A stretch of DNA of 29,743 nucleotides from JBQTHP01 sp052389755 (GTDB lineage: Bacteria > Pseudomonadota > Gammaproteobacteria > Steroidobacterales > Steroidobacteraceae), in assembly GCA_052389755.1 (NCBI GenBank), contig JBQTHP010000197.1, forward strand, positions 1 through 29,743. The letters are read 5' to 3'. This document shows positions 16,031 through 22,312 of this stretch, one piece after another. The notes under the pieces are model-generated. The model did not search any database, had not been told where the DNA came from, and was given only the letters and a program-made list of their open reading frames with translations. The translations under genes and the position numbers were made by a program. Every line of letters starts with the position of its first letter. Position 1 is the stretch's first letter.

Positions 16031-17524
16031 ATGACGTCCGACCCGCGCCGCGAGCTCGAGCTCCTCCTCTCCTCCCGCTTCGCGCTGCTCGTCGTCGAAA
16101 GCCGCGAGGAGGCTCGAATACTCGAGCTCGTGCGCCTCGCGAGCCTGAAGGTGAAGCAGGCGCGCGGCTGGGCGGTGTTCCAGTGGACCGCGACCGAGGG
16201 GTTGCGTCGCGTCGACGTGGACATGGGCGCCGCCAATCGCACGCTAGCCGATCCCGCGATGCTTCTGCGGCACATCAAGGCGACCCCGGCCGCCGGGATC
16301 TACGTGCTCCTCGATTTCCATCCTTACCTGCGCGATCCGCTCAACGTGCGGATGTTGAAGGACATCGCGCAGGGCTACGTCACCGTGCCGCGCACCGTCG
16401 TGCTGATGAGCCACGAGGTCGAGCTGCCGCAGGAACTCGAGCATCTGGCCGCACGATTCAAGCTCGCGCTGCCGACGAAGAACGAGCGCGAGATGATCGT
16501 CAGGCGCATCGCGAACGAATGGGCCGCCGCGCACGCAGGGCGTTCGGTGCAGATGGATCCCAAGTCGCTCGAGCTTCTCGTCGAGAATCTCTCCGGTCTG
16601 GCGGCGACCGACACCGAGCGGCTCGCGCGCCAGGCCGTCTTCGACGACGGCGCGATCACCGCGAGCGATGTGCCGCGCGTCATGGAGGCGAAGTACGCGC
16701 TTCTGAATCGCGGCGGCACCCTCTTCTACGAACCGGACACTGCCCGATTCGCCGACGTCGGCGGGATGCAGACGCTGCGCAAGTGGCTCACCAGCAGGAA
16801 GCCCGCGTTCGACGGCTCGGCGCGCGGCCTCGATGCGCCCAAGGGCGTGCTGCTGCTTGGTGTGCAGGGCTGCGGCAAGAGTCTCGCAGCGCGCGCCGCA
16901 GCGGGAATCTTCGGCGTGCCGCTGGTGCGCCTCGATTTCGGTGCGCTCTACAGTAAGTGGCACGGCGAGTCCGAGAAGAACCTGCGCGAGTCGTTGCACT
17001 CGGCAGAGGGTCTTGCGCCGTGCGTGCTGTGGGTCGATGAGATCGAGAAGGCGCTCGCGACCGGCGAAGGTGACAGCGGCGTGTCGCGCCGCGTGCTAGG
17101 CGCCTTTCTCACGTGGCTCGCCGAGCAGCGCGCGCACATCTTCGTCGTGGCAACCGCGAACGACATCAGCGCGCTGCCTCCGGAGCTGGTGCGCAAGGGC
17201 CGCTTCGACGAGATCTTCTTCGTCGATCTGCCGACGGAAGGCTCGCGGGCAGACATTCTCTCGATCCACGCTCAGAAGCGCGGCTTGAAGCTCACGCAGC
17301 AGGAGGTCCTGCGACTCGCGAAGCACTGTGAGCGCTTCTCGGGCGCCGAGCTCGAGCAGGCGATCGTCTCCGCGCTCTACACCGCGCACGCCCGCGGCAC
17401 GCCCGTGACGGCTGCAATGATCGCGCAGGAGATGCAGGCGACACGCCCTCTCGCGGTCGTCATGGCCGAGCACGTCGAGGCGCTGCGCACGTGGGCGCGG
17501 GGCAGAACCGTTCCGGCGGATTGA
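16031..17524 (+). CDS. Ycf46-type AAA ATPase
   Basis: A 497-residue protein. The N-terminal half (1-225) is the Ycf46-specific domain, which resembles a degenerate AAA fold (RELELLLSSRFALLVVESREE; IYVLLDFHPYLRD). The C-terminal half is a full AAA module: Walker A GVQGCGKS (277-284), Walker B LWVDEIEKA (333-341), sensor 1 ATANDIS (374-380), and RKGRFDEIFFVDLP (388-401) with the arginine finger and second-region-of-homology motif. Ycf46 has been linked to CO2 use in cyanobacteria, but its general role is unknown. The stop overlaps the next gene (TGATG). Confidence 0.92.
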   Translation: MTSDPRRELELLLSSRFALLVVESREEARILELVRLASLKVKQARGWAVFQWTATEGLRRVDVDMGAANRTLADPAMLLRHIKATPAAGIYVLLDFHPYLRDPLNVRMLKDIAQGYVTVPRTVVLMSHEVELPQELEHLAARFKLALPTKNEREMIVRRIANEWAAAHAGRSVQMDPKSLELLVENLSGLAATDTERLARQAVFDDGAITASDVPRVMEAKYALLNRGGTLFYEPDTARFADVGGMQTLRKWLTSRKPAFDGSARGLDAPKGVLLLGVQGCGKSLAARAAAGIFGVPLVRLDFGALYSKWHGESEKNLRESLHSAEGLAPCVLWVDEIEKALATGEGDSGVSRRVLGAFLTWLAEQRAHIFVVATANDISALPPELVRKGRFDEIFFVDLPTEGSRADILSIHAQKRGLKLTQQEVLRLAKHCERFSGAELEQAIVSALYTAHARGTPVTAAMIAQEMQATRPLAVVMAEHVEALRTWARGRTVPAD

Positions 17525-18627
17525 TGAACAGACGTCAGCTCATCCAGGCGCTTGCCGGCACCCTGCCCGCTCTCGGCGGCTCGACCTTCGCGTTCGCGAG
17601 CCCGAAGACGAAGAACTGGGTGTGGATCACGCTCGAGCGCGATCAACCCGCCGATGCGTGGAAGCGGGACTTCGCGCGCATGCGCGCGGCTGGTATCGAT
17701 GCGGTCATTCCCGAGGTCTACGACGGCCGGTACGCATACTGGGCGAGCACCCGGCTGCCGGTACACGCGGAGCGGCTGGAGATGCTGCTGCCGCTCGCAA
17801 GGTCGGAAGGGCTCGAGGTTCACGCGTGGATGTGGTGCATGCCGTGCATGCTCGAGAGCGTCCTCGCCAGGCACGCCGACTGGTACAACGTGAATGCGAT
17901 GGGCCAGTCGGCCGCGGACAAGCCTGCCTACGTCGACTACTACCGCTTTCTCGATCCCGCGCATCCCGAGGTTCGCGAGTTCATCCGGGGCACCGTCACG
18001 GAACTGGCGGGCATCGATGGGCTCGCCGGCGTGCATCTCGACTACATCCGCCACCCGGACGCGATCCTGCCGAAAGGGCTTTGGGCAAAATACGGGCTCG
18101 TCCAGGATCGCGTTTATCCCGAGTTCGACTACGGCTACACGCCTTACAGCCGCAACGTCTTCAAGGAGCAGCACGGGATCGATCCGCTTCAGATCGAAGA
18201 CCCGCTCATCCACGAAGCCTGGTTCAAGTATCGCCTCGACAGCGTCACCGATCTCGTCAACGACTTCCTCGTACCCGCGGCTCACTCGAAGGGAAAGCAG
18301 ATCACGGCTGCAGTCTTCCCGGGGCCGACGATGGCGCGCGAGATGGTTCGGCAGGACTGGGGGCGATGGAAGCTCGATGCGTTCATGCCGATGCTGTATC
18401 ACGACTTCTACGAGGCCGGCGCGGAATGGGTGCTCGAGCAAACGCGCGAGGGCGTCCGCGCGGTAGATCAGCCGATCTACAGCGGCCTCTTCGTACCGTC
18501 CGTCGTTGCGCCCGGCCTCTCGCGGATCATCGCGGGAGCGCTGACGGGCGGCGCTGCGGGCGTGGCGCTATTTCATGCGCACGCGATGGACGAGCCGCTG
18601 TGGAATGCGTTCTCCGCGGCCGTGTGA
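17524..18627 (+). CDS. GHL10-type glycosyl-hydrolase-like exported protein
   Basis: A 367-residue protein. It begins MNRRQLIQALAGTLPAL, a twin-arginine-like signal. The TIM-barrel pattern of the GHL10 (PF02638/FenI-type) family follows: ITLERDQPADAWKRDFARM, EVYDGRYAYW, EVHAWMWCMPC, VHLDYIRHPDAILP (about 172-185, holding the presumed catalytic Asp), ITAAVFPGPTMAREM and DAFMPMLYHDFY. Family members are thought to act on extracellular or cell-wall sugars; the substrate is unknown. The ATG overlaps the AAA ATPase stop by one base. The gene ends eight bases before a truncated attC, which marks the boundary of the cassette array. Confidence 0.85.
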   Translation: MNRRQLIQALAGTLPALGGSTFAFASPKTKNWVWITLERDQPADAWKRDFARMRAAGIDAVIPEVYDGRYAYWASTRLPVHAERLEMLLPLARSEGLEVHAWMWCMPCMLESVLARHADWYNVNAMGQSAADKPAYVDYYRFLDPAHPEVREFIRGTVTELAGIDGLAGVHLDYIRHPDAILPKGLWAKYGLVQDRVYPEFDYGYTPYSRNVFKEQHGIDPLQIEDPLIHEAWFKYRLDSVTDLVNDFLVPAAHSKGKQITAAVFPGPTMAREMVRQDWGRWKLDAFMPMLYHDFYEAGAEWVLEQTREGVRAVDQPIYSGLFVPSVVAPGLSRIIAGALTGGAAGVALFHAHAMDEPLWNAFSAAV

Positions 18628-18634
18628 TCCTCGC

Positions 18635-18672
18635 GCCGCCATCTCACGGTCCGCTCCGACGCGTAGTCAGAC
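18635..18672 (-). repeat. Truncated attC (R'' half only), end of the array
   Basis: GTCTGAC at 18672-18666 and the arm with GGAGCGGACCGTGAG match the R'' half of the complete attC sites; the loop and R' half are missing. The homology stops about eight bases from the GHL10 stop codon. The NUDIX stop codon (18667-18669) lies inside the core. Confidence 0.8.
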
Positions 18673-19155
18673 GGCTCGATAGAAGTACCCTTCGGCACTC
18701 GCGTACGGATTGTCGTCAAGGTTCGTGAGCGCACGCACGCGCTTGGCCAACACCTGCATGGCAAGCCAGCTACAGAATGGTTCAACCGGCTCGCTGAGGT
18801 TAGCGAATTCATTCGCGCCGAGATATCTCGCACGGTCGGTCTCGCGACCGTCGGCAGTTGGGACTCCTGAGGTGTGGCTGCAGCGAAATAGCAGGGCAAT
18901 CTGCCCCGCCCACGGCGCGGGAATCGACTGCACACCGAGAAAGCCATCGACGCGCACGCAAACGCCCGCCTCCTCTGCAACTTCTCTGACAGCAGCATGC
19001 GACGGTGACTCGCCATCTTCCAGCGCTCCCCACGGAATGCTCCAGTGACCAGCGAGGCTGTGGCCTGGCGATTGTCGAACGAAGAGAACGGCGTTCTCAT
19101 TCACAACGACCGCGCCGACGCACACTCGCGGTGTATGTGCTGCTGCGTACGCCAT
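18667..19155 (-). CDS. NUDIX hydrolase (cassette gene)
   Basis: A 162-residue NUDIX protein. The box is complete: G43-x5-E49-x7-R57-E58-V-A-E61-E62-x-G64 within PWGALEDGESPSHAAVREVA. The N-terminal strand CVGAVVVNENAVLFVRQSP is typical. NUDIX enzymes hydrolyse nucleoside diphosphates linked to another group and are frequent integron cassette cargo. The ATG is 16 bases after the R' core of the preceding attC (19172). The stop codon is in the R'' core of the truncated terminal attC. Confidence 0.92.
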   Translation of the reverse strand: MAYAAAHTPRVCVGAVVVNENAVLFVRQSPGHSLAGHWSIPWGALEDGESPSHAAVREVAEEAGVCVRVDGFLGVQSIPAPWAGQIALLFRCSHTSGVPTADGRETDRARYLGANEFANLSEPVEPFCSWLAMQVLAKRVRALTNLDDNPYASAEGYFYRAV

Positions 19156-19171
19156 AGAGTTCTCCCGAGCC

Positions 19172-19297
19172 GTCTAACGCTCGCGTTGCGCGGCCGGGCA
19201 CGCCGCATCCAAGCGTGACGAGCGCGCACACTGTCTTTCGCGCGCTCATCGCGCTACCCACTGCCGTGTCACGGTCCGCTCCAGCGCGTAGTCAGGC
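19172..19297 (-). repeat. attC site, complete, 126 bp
   Basis: On the minus strand it runs from R'' GCCTGAC (19297-19291) to R' GTTAGAC (19178-19172). The arm CTGGAGCGGACC pairs with the inner arm near R'. The hicB stop codon (19292-19294) overlaps R''. It carries GGAG (19282-19279), six bases, then GTG (19272-19270) opening an eight-codon frame that stops at 19246. Confidence 0.85.
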
Positions 19298-19504
19298 CGC
19301 AACTTCCACGTAGTCAACGCGACTGGATGATTCCGGAATGGGTTGGCCATCAGCCCGCAATCCCTCGAGATGAAACTCGATTGCTTCGCGAATGGCAGTC
19401 TCGGTCTCCTCGATCGTGTTGCCCGTGGCGACACACCCGGGCAGATCCGGGACATACGCGGAGAAGTTGCCGTCTGCCTTTTCAATTACGACCGCGTAGC
19501 GCAT
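19292..19504 (-). CDS. hicB: HicB-family antitoxin (cassette gene)
   Basis: A 70-residue HicB-type protein: MRYAVVIEKADGNFSAYVPDLPGCVATG, then TIEETETAIREAIEFHLEGLRADGQPIPES. This is the RNase-H-like partial fold (YxAYVPDLPGC) of HicB antitoxins, which bind the HicA toxin. The ATG at 19504 follows the stop of a hicA remnant by 12 bases. The partner toxin is destroyed (19517-19579), so this is an orphan antitoxin. Confidence 0.9.
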   Translation of the reverse strand: MRYAVVIEKADGNFSAYVPDLPGCVATGNTIEETETAIREAIEFHLEGLRADGQPIPESSSRVDYVEVAA

Positions 19505-19516
19505 GAGGAGATCTAC

Positions 19517-19579
19517 CTATCTCTTTAGCCCAGCCTGTTTGAGGATATTGTTCAAGGTGCCCGGAGGCAAATCATCGCT
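19517..19579 (-). pseudogene. C-terminal remnant of hicA
   Basis: Twenty codons, SDDLPPGTLNNILKQAGLKR, are the C-terminal end of a HicA toxin (the PPGTLxxILKQAG motif), directly upstream of hicB as usual. The upstream two thirds of the gene, including the dsRNA-binding GSHH-type region, are absent: at about 19580 the sequence changes abruptly into the truncated attC. A single deletion appears to have removed the R' half of that attC together with the 5' part of hicA. Confidence 0.75.
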
Positions 19580-19677
19580 GGACGTGCCGCTTCCAAGCGC
19601 GACGGGCGCGCATACTTTCGTGCGCGCACTCGGCGCGCTAACCACGGTCGACTCACGGTCCGCACGCGTAGTTATGC
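19580..19677 (-). repeat. attC site, R' half missing
   Basis: It aligns with the 20017-20126 site from the R'' end (GCATAAC, 19677-19671; one position off consensus) to GGCACGTCC near 19580, where it changes into hicA sequence. The GGAG of the other sites is altered here to GTGCGGACC. Confidence 0.75.
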
Positions 19678-19690
19678 GGCGACTTGCTCG

Positions 19691-19870
19691 TTACGAGAAG
19701 CCTGGAGCTCCAGCGCGCTGGGAGGCGTGCTCAATGGTGATCGCGCAGATGTTGCCATTCGCGTCTACGTCGAGAATCGTGTTCTCGTCGAGATCGCGCG
19801 TCTCCGCGGCAGGGGCGTCCCTGAACTCTATCAGCAGCGTATCCGTATCGTCGAAGTAGCGAACCTTCAT
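19691..19870 (-). CDS. DUF2283 protein (cassette gene)
   Basis: A 59-residue protein: MKVRYFDDTDTLLIEFRDAP, then AETRDLDENTILDVDANGNICAITIEHASQ. This is the DUF2283 pattern (KVxYFxDTDTLLIEF ... DxDxxGxIxxIEIxxAS). Such genes are commonly paired with DUF4258-type genes and suspected to be antitoxins; that is inference. The preceding frame is open without a stop into this gene, so a fused protein from 20101 is also possible. Confidence 0.8.
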   Translation of the reverse strand: MKVRYFDDTDTLLIEFRDAPAAETRDLDENTILDVDANGNICAITIEHASQRAGAPGFS

Positions 19871-20016
19871 GGCACAAACCTTCGGTCGAAGAACTGTCTC
19901 ACCGTCGGACAAGAGGATAACGCGTAAGTACCGATTTTCCATCTCTTTCACCCGCACCCAGCGTCGAATCCTTCCGTCCTTCTGTACTACTTCGCGGATC
20001 GGAGTAGTGATAGCCC
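19867..20016 (-). pseudogene. Truncated and frameshifted DUF4258-like gene
   Basis: The frame reads IREVVQKDGRIRRWVRVKEM, ENRYLRVILLSDGETV, and then a shift of frame restores FDRRFVP and a TGA that overlaps the DUF2283 start (CCATGA). ENRYLRVILLSDGETV...FDRRF is the C-terminal pattern of DUF4258-like proteins next to DUF2283. The N-terminal half is missing: the frame begins at the attC R' end. A small deletion near 19885 causes the frameshift and opens a run-through into DUF2283. The family call is from memory of the pattern. Confidence 0.55.
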
Positions 20017-20126
20017 GCTCAACCGGACGTGCCGCGTCCGAGCGCGACGAGCGCGCATACCTTCTTCCGCGCGCTCGGCCCGCGAACCACTGCCGTATCA
20101 CGGTCCGCTCCAACGCGTAGTTAGAC
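20017..20126 (-). repeat. attC site, 110 bp
   Basis: On the minus strand R'' is GTCTAAC (20126-20120) and R' is GTTGAGC (20023-20017), both matching the attC core consensus. The RelE-type gene's stop (20121-20123) lies in R''. It carries GGAG, six bases, GTG at 20101-20099, and this frame stays open through the DUF4258 remnant and DUF2283 to 19691 (136 residues). Confidence 0.85.
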
Positions 20127-20402
20127 GTCGCGTTGCAACTGCGCGCAAAGCTTGTCGTACTCTGCATGCGAGCCGATCCAGAACCACACCATGTCGGTTT
20201 TGCTCTTTACTCCCACAGCCCGCCAGTCGATCCCGATGCGTACCGAGTAAATCGGCTCGCGCTTGTGAATGCGTTTGAAGCGAAGCGAGGGATGCTGCGG
20301 ATTCTCTCGCCAGAGACGATAGGCGGTGCGAGCTCGCTCTTTAACCTCAACTGGAAGCGAGCCGTAGGCTTCCCAGAAACGTTCAGTGGCCCTCAAGATC
20401 AC
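20121..20402 (-). CDS. RelE/ParE-family toxin (cassette gene)
   Basis: A 93-residue protein with the RelE/ParE layout: a helical hairpin (FWEAYGSLPVEVKERARTAYRLWRENP), the basic strand SLRFKRIHKREPIYSVRIGIDWRAVGV, then WFWIGSHAEYDKL. Family members cleave mRNA on the ribosome or poison gyrase. The start is a GTG inside the end of the antitoxin gene (20-base overlap), so the two are coupled. The stop is within the attC core, as usual for cassettes. Confidence 0.88.
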   Translation of the reverse strand: MILRATERFWEAYGSLPVEVKERARTAYRLWRENPQHPSLRFKRIHKREPIYSVRIGIDWRAVGVKSKTDMVWFWIGSHAEYDKLCAQLQRDV

Positions 20403-20613
20403 GATCGTGGTTTAGCGGTGCCGTTCGACCAGCGGCATGCTCAGCAAGTGCCTCCCGAGCGAGCTTGGCCAGAGCGTCCTGCGATCGGGCGAAGGCCGCA
20501 TCCCACTTCTGCTCCGAGGCGATCTCTTGCAGGAGCATGGATGCAAGTTCGTCCTGCTGCTGGTCCGGCAATTGCGCGGCGGCTTCAAATGCCTTCTGCA
20601 AGAGTTTAGTCAT
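20383..20613 (-). CDS. Antitoxin partner of the RelE/ParE toxin (cassette gene)
   Basis: A 76-residue acidic-helical protein: MTKLLQKAFEAAAQLPDQQQ, DELASMLLQEIASEQKWDAAFARSQD, LAREALAEHAAGRTAPL. This is a familiar antitoxin type found directly before RelE/ParE toxins (helical N-terminus, WDxxFAxSQDxLAxLA, then EHxxGRTxPL). It should neutralise the downstream toxin. The family has no symbol I can give. Confidence 0.82.
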   Translation of the reverse strand: MTKLLQKAFEAAAQLPDQQQDELASMLLQEIASEQKWDAAFARSQDALAKLAREALAEHAAGRTAPLNHDRDLEGH

Positions 20614-20678
20614 AACGCGCGTTCCGAAGAAGTTGCCCGGTACGTTACCGCAATCGCCAGGCGAAGCCCAAACGCGGC

Positions 20679-20746
20679 GTCTAAACGCCCGCGTTGAGCG
20701 ACGCGCTGCTGAGAATTGAAGCGCTCGCTCCAATGCGCAGTCAGAG
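20679..20746 (-). repeat. Short attC site, 68 bp
   Basis: R'' is CTCTGAC (20746-20740) and R' is GTTTAGAC (20686-20679). Inner arms GCGCATTGGAGCG and CGCTCAACGCGGGC pair with one unpaired base. The outer parts match the 126-bp sites while the long loop is missing, so it is a short-loop subtype. The brnA stop codon (20741-20743) is inside R''. Confidence 0.75.
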
Positions 20747-21016
20747 CGAGGCCTCCTTGAATGCCCGCAGGACGGCATTCATGCGTGTTTGGTACCCAGG
20801 TCCCTGAGCTTTGAACCACTCCAGCACATCGGCATCAACGCGTAAGGACACGGACGCCTTCGGCGGTATTGGTTTCAGGCCCTTACGCACGATTACCTTG
20901 GCGATGCGATTGACGTCCAGCTCCGGATGCTCGCTGAGATCGATTTCGCTTTCCTTCATGGAACGGAGCCGCCGCCAATCAGTTCTGGAGGCTTTGGAAG
21001 AGGAACGCTTCTTCAT
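20741..21016 (-). CDS. brnA: BrnA antitoxin (cassette gene)
   Basis: A 91-residue protein. A basic N-terminus (MKKRSSSKASRTDWRRLRSM) precedes IDLSEHPELDVNRIAKVIVRKGLKP and the ribbon-helix-helix region ASVSLRVDADVLEWFKAQGPGYQTRMNAVLRAF, the BrnA signature. BrnA neutralises BrnT and represses the operon. Its start overlaps brnT by 38 bases. Confidence 0.92.
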   Translation of the reverse strand: MKKRSSSKASRTDWRRLRSMKESEIDLSEHPELDVNRIAKVIVRKGLKPIPPKASVSLRVDADVLEWFKAQGPGYQTRMNAVLRAFKEASL

Positions 21017-21254
21017 TTCGGGTTGCTCGTCTAAGGGAAATGATATGGATGCGCTCCGGTACTTCGGTGTGCACGATTGATACGGCGACGCCCTGGAGCA
21101 GTCCAAGCGTTACAAAACGCTGCTCGTCGTAGGATAGGCGATCGTCCTCGTACGTGACGGTTGGCCCTTCGAAGATCCGCGGCGCATCGACAAGGTCGAG
21201 ACCGTGCTTCCTGAGATTGGACTTCCGTTTCCGCTCATCCCAGGTAAAGCGCAT
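20979..21254 (-). CDS. brnT: BrnT ribonuclease toxin (cassette gene)
   Basis: A 91-residue BrnT: MRFTWDERKRKSNLRKHGLDL, then FVTLGLLQGVAVSIVHTEV and RIHIISLRRATRNEE. WDexKrxxNxxKHG and IISxRxAtrxE are the family's signature segments; it is a RelE-fold RNase. I chose the ATG at 21254; a TTG two codons earlier is possible. No ribosome site is visible before either, and a promoter directly upstream suggests a leaderless message. Confidence 0.93.
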   Translation of the reverse strand: MRFTWDERKRKSNLRKHGLDLVDAPRIFEGPTVTYEDDRLSYDEQRFVTLGLLQGVAVSIVHTEVPERIHIISLRRATRNEEAFLFQSLQN

Positions 21255-21260
21255 ATGCAA

Positions 21261-21289
21261 AGTGTATATACAGCCATCGCCTCAGTCAA
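21261..21289 (-). promoter_or_regulatory. Promoter and palindromic operator of brnTA
   Basis: On the minus strand TTGACT (21289-21284), a 17-base spacer and TACACT (21266-21261) form a good sigma-70 promoter. The predicted start is about seven bases beyond the -10, at the A of the brnT ATG. The perfect palindrome TGTATATACA (21272-21263) overlaps the -10, a likely BrnA operator. This cassette therefore brings its own promoter. Confidence 0.6.
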
Positions 21290-21293
21290 CCCG

Positions 21294-21318
21294 CCTAAAT
21301 GCCGCGCGTATTTAGACG
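21294..21318 (-). repeat. Hairpin resembling a minimal attC
   Basis: CCTAAAT (21294-21300), nine bases and ATTTAGACG (21310-21318) form an almost perfect stem. The outer bases resemble R''/R' cores (compare CCTAAC and GTTAGACG). It stands exactly between the hicBA and brnTA cassettes, where an attC is expected, and overlaps the original hicA stop. It could be a collapsed attC or a terminator-like hairpin. Confidence 0.4.
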
Positions 21319-21485
21319 ACCGATTACCCACTCACTATCAGGAATTGACAAGGCTCGACAGATCTTCGTAGCGAGACCATTCGCAATCTGGGAACAGGAT
21401 TACACCAAAGAGAATGCGAACGACCTTCGCGCTTGAGATAGCAGCCGTTGCGGCGCAGGTGGCGCAGCAAAACGCCGCGCTTCAC
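21295..21485 (-). pseudogene. hicA toxin gene with internal deletion and frameshift
   Basis: The start (GTG at 21485) overlaps the hicB stop by four bases (GTGA). The frame reads VKRGVLLRHLRRNGCYLKRE, GRSHSLWCNP, the HicA fold with the catalytic His in SHSLW. After NP the frame leaves the family; the neighbouring frame resumes SQIANGLATKICRALSIP, the normal HicA C-terminus, and closes at 21295. About eight to ten codons plus a frame appear to be lost near 21394. As it stands the frame ends early at about 21324 and the toxin is probably inactive. Confidence 0.8.
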
Positions 21486-21697
21486 CCCACTGTCACCGTT
21501 TCGCGCAGCGCTCCGCGCGGCAGTCCCTTCAGAGCATCGCGACATCGATCATCGAGAATAAGTGTAATGGCCTCGGCAAGGCTCTTTCGCGCAGCAGCCT
21601 TGGTGCGGCCTTGACCATTGGCGCCTGGGACTTCCGCGCAGTAGGCAACGAACCACTTATCGTCGCGCTCGATAATAGCGGTGAACTCGTTACGCAC
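21482..21697 (-). CDS. hicB: HicB-family antitoxin starting within an attC remnant (cassette gene)
   Basis: A 71-residue HicB: VRNEFTAIIERDDKWFVAYC, AEVPGANGQGRTKAAARKSLAEAITLIL. WFVAYCAEVPGANGQG is the HicB core. The best start is the GTG at 21697, with GGAG (21707-21704) six bases upstream; both the GGAG and the GTG belong to the attC repeat (21695-21722), and cassette-specific sequence begins at the next codon. It overlaps the broken hicA by four bases. Confidence 0.88.
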   Translation of the reverse strand: MRNEFTAIIERDDKWFVAYCAEVPGANGQGRTKAAARKSLAEAITLILDDRCRDALKGLPRGALRETVTVG

Positions 21698-21722
21698 GGT
21701 CCGCTCCAACGCGTAGTTAGAC
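21695..21722 (-). repeat. attC remnant (R'' end only)
   Basis: On the minus strand GTCTAAC (21722-21716), then TACGCGTTGGAGCGGACCGTG, is identical to the 20017-20126 site up to the GTG. Everything after that, including R', is gone and the hicB coding sequence follows directly. Confidence 0.85.
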
Positions 21723-21745
21723 GCCGCAACGATATCGTGCTGTGC

Positions 21746-22276
21746 CTACTGGCCGTGAAGGGCAGACACGTAGGATGCAGAATCAAAGTAGTTGCGCACG
21801 CGAACAATCTTGTCACCGTCGAAGGTATAGAGCCGAACGATCTCACTGCGGAACGGGCGATTTGTCGCATGGGCAACGCCCTCGCCCCAGAATATGACCG
21901 CCACCTGATTGCCGCTCACGAGGTACTCGCGCAGCTCGACGCGGTCATAGCGCATCGTCTCGCCGAGGCGGCGCTGGAACTCCGCCACGCCCGCCAAGCC
22001 GCGCCAGCTTCCCGAGAACGGTAGGAGTTCCGGCGGACCTGCGACGAACCACTCGGCGTTGTCGTCCAACAGCCCCGACTCGCGGAACTTGCTGATGGTG
22101 CTGCCTTCCCCTTCATGAATTGCGCGAATTGCGGCGAGCTCGCGGCCCTCCTGCGGCGAGAGGTGACCAGCGAGACGTTGCACGGCAGGTAGGACTGCGG
22201 GCGTAGGCCGTTGCGCCGTCTGGCAGCCGAGAACAAGGGTTCCGACGATGATCAGGGCGGCAGCTCGAGCCGGCAT
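21746..22276 (-). CDS. SnoaL/NTF2-like lipoprotein (cassette gene)
   Basis: A 176-residue protein. The signal peptide ends in LVLGC (residue 18), a good lipobox, so it should be a lipid-anchored periplasmic protein. The mature part has the NTF2/SnoaL pattern: REGRELAAIRAIHEGEGS-like helix, WFVAGPPELLPFSGSWRGLAGVAEFQRRLGE, VELREYLVSGNQVAVIFWGEG and VRLYTFDGDKIVRVRNYFDS. The fold binds small hydrophobic ligands; no specific role is readable. GGGAGG lies seven bases before the ATG. The R' core of the preceding attC lies 37 bases upstream. Confidence 0.85.
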   Translation of the reverse strand: MPARAAALIIVGTLVLGCQTAQRPTPAVLPAVQRLAGHLSPQEGRELAAIRAIHEGEGSTISKFRESGLLDDNAEWFVAGPPELLPFSGSWRGLAGVAEFQRRLGETMRYDRVELREYLVSGNQVAVIFWGEGVAHATNRPFRSEIVRLYTFDGDKIVRVRNYFDSASYVSALHGQ

Positions 22277-22312
22277 GTAACACCTCCCGTTGTGGGATGA
22301 CGCGTGGGCGGC

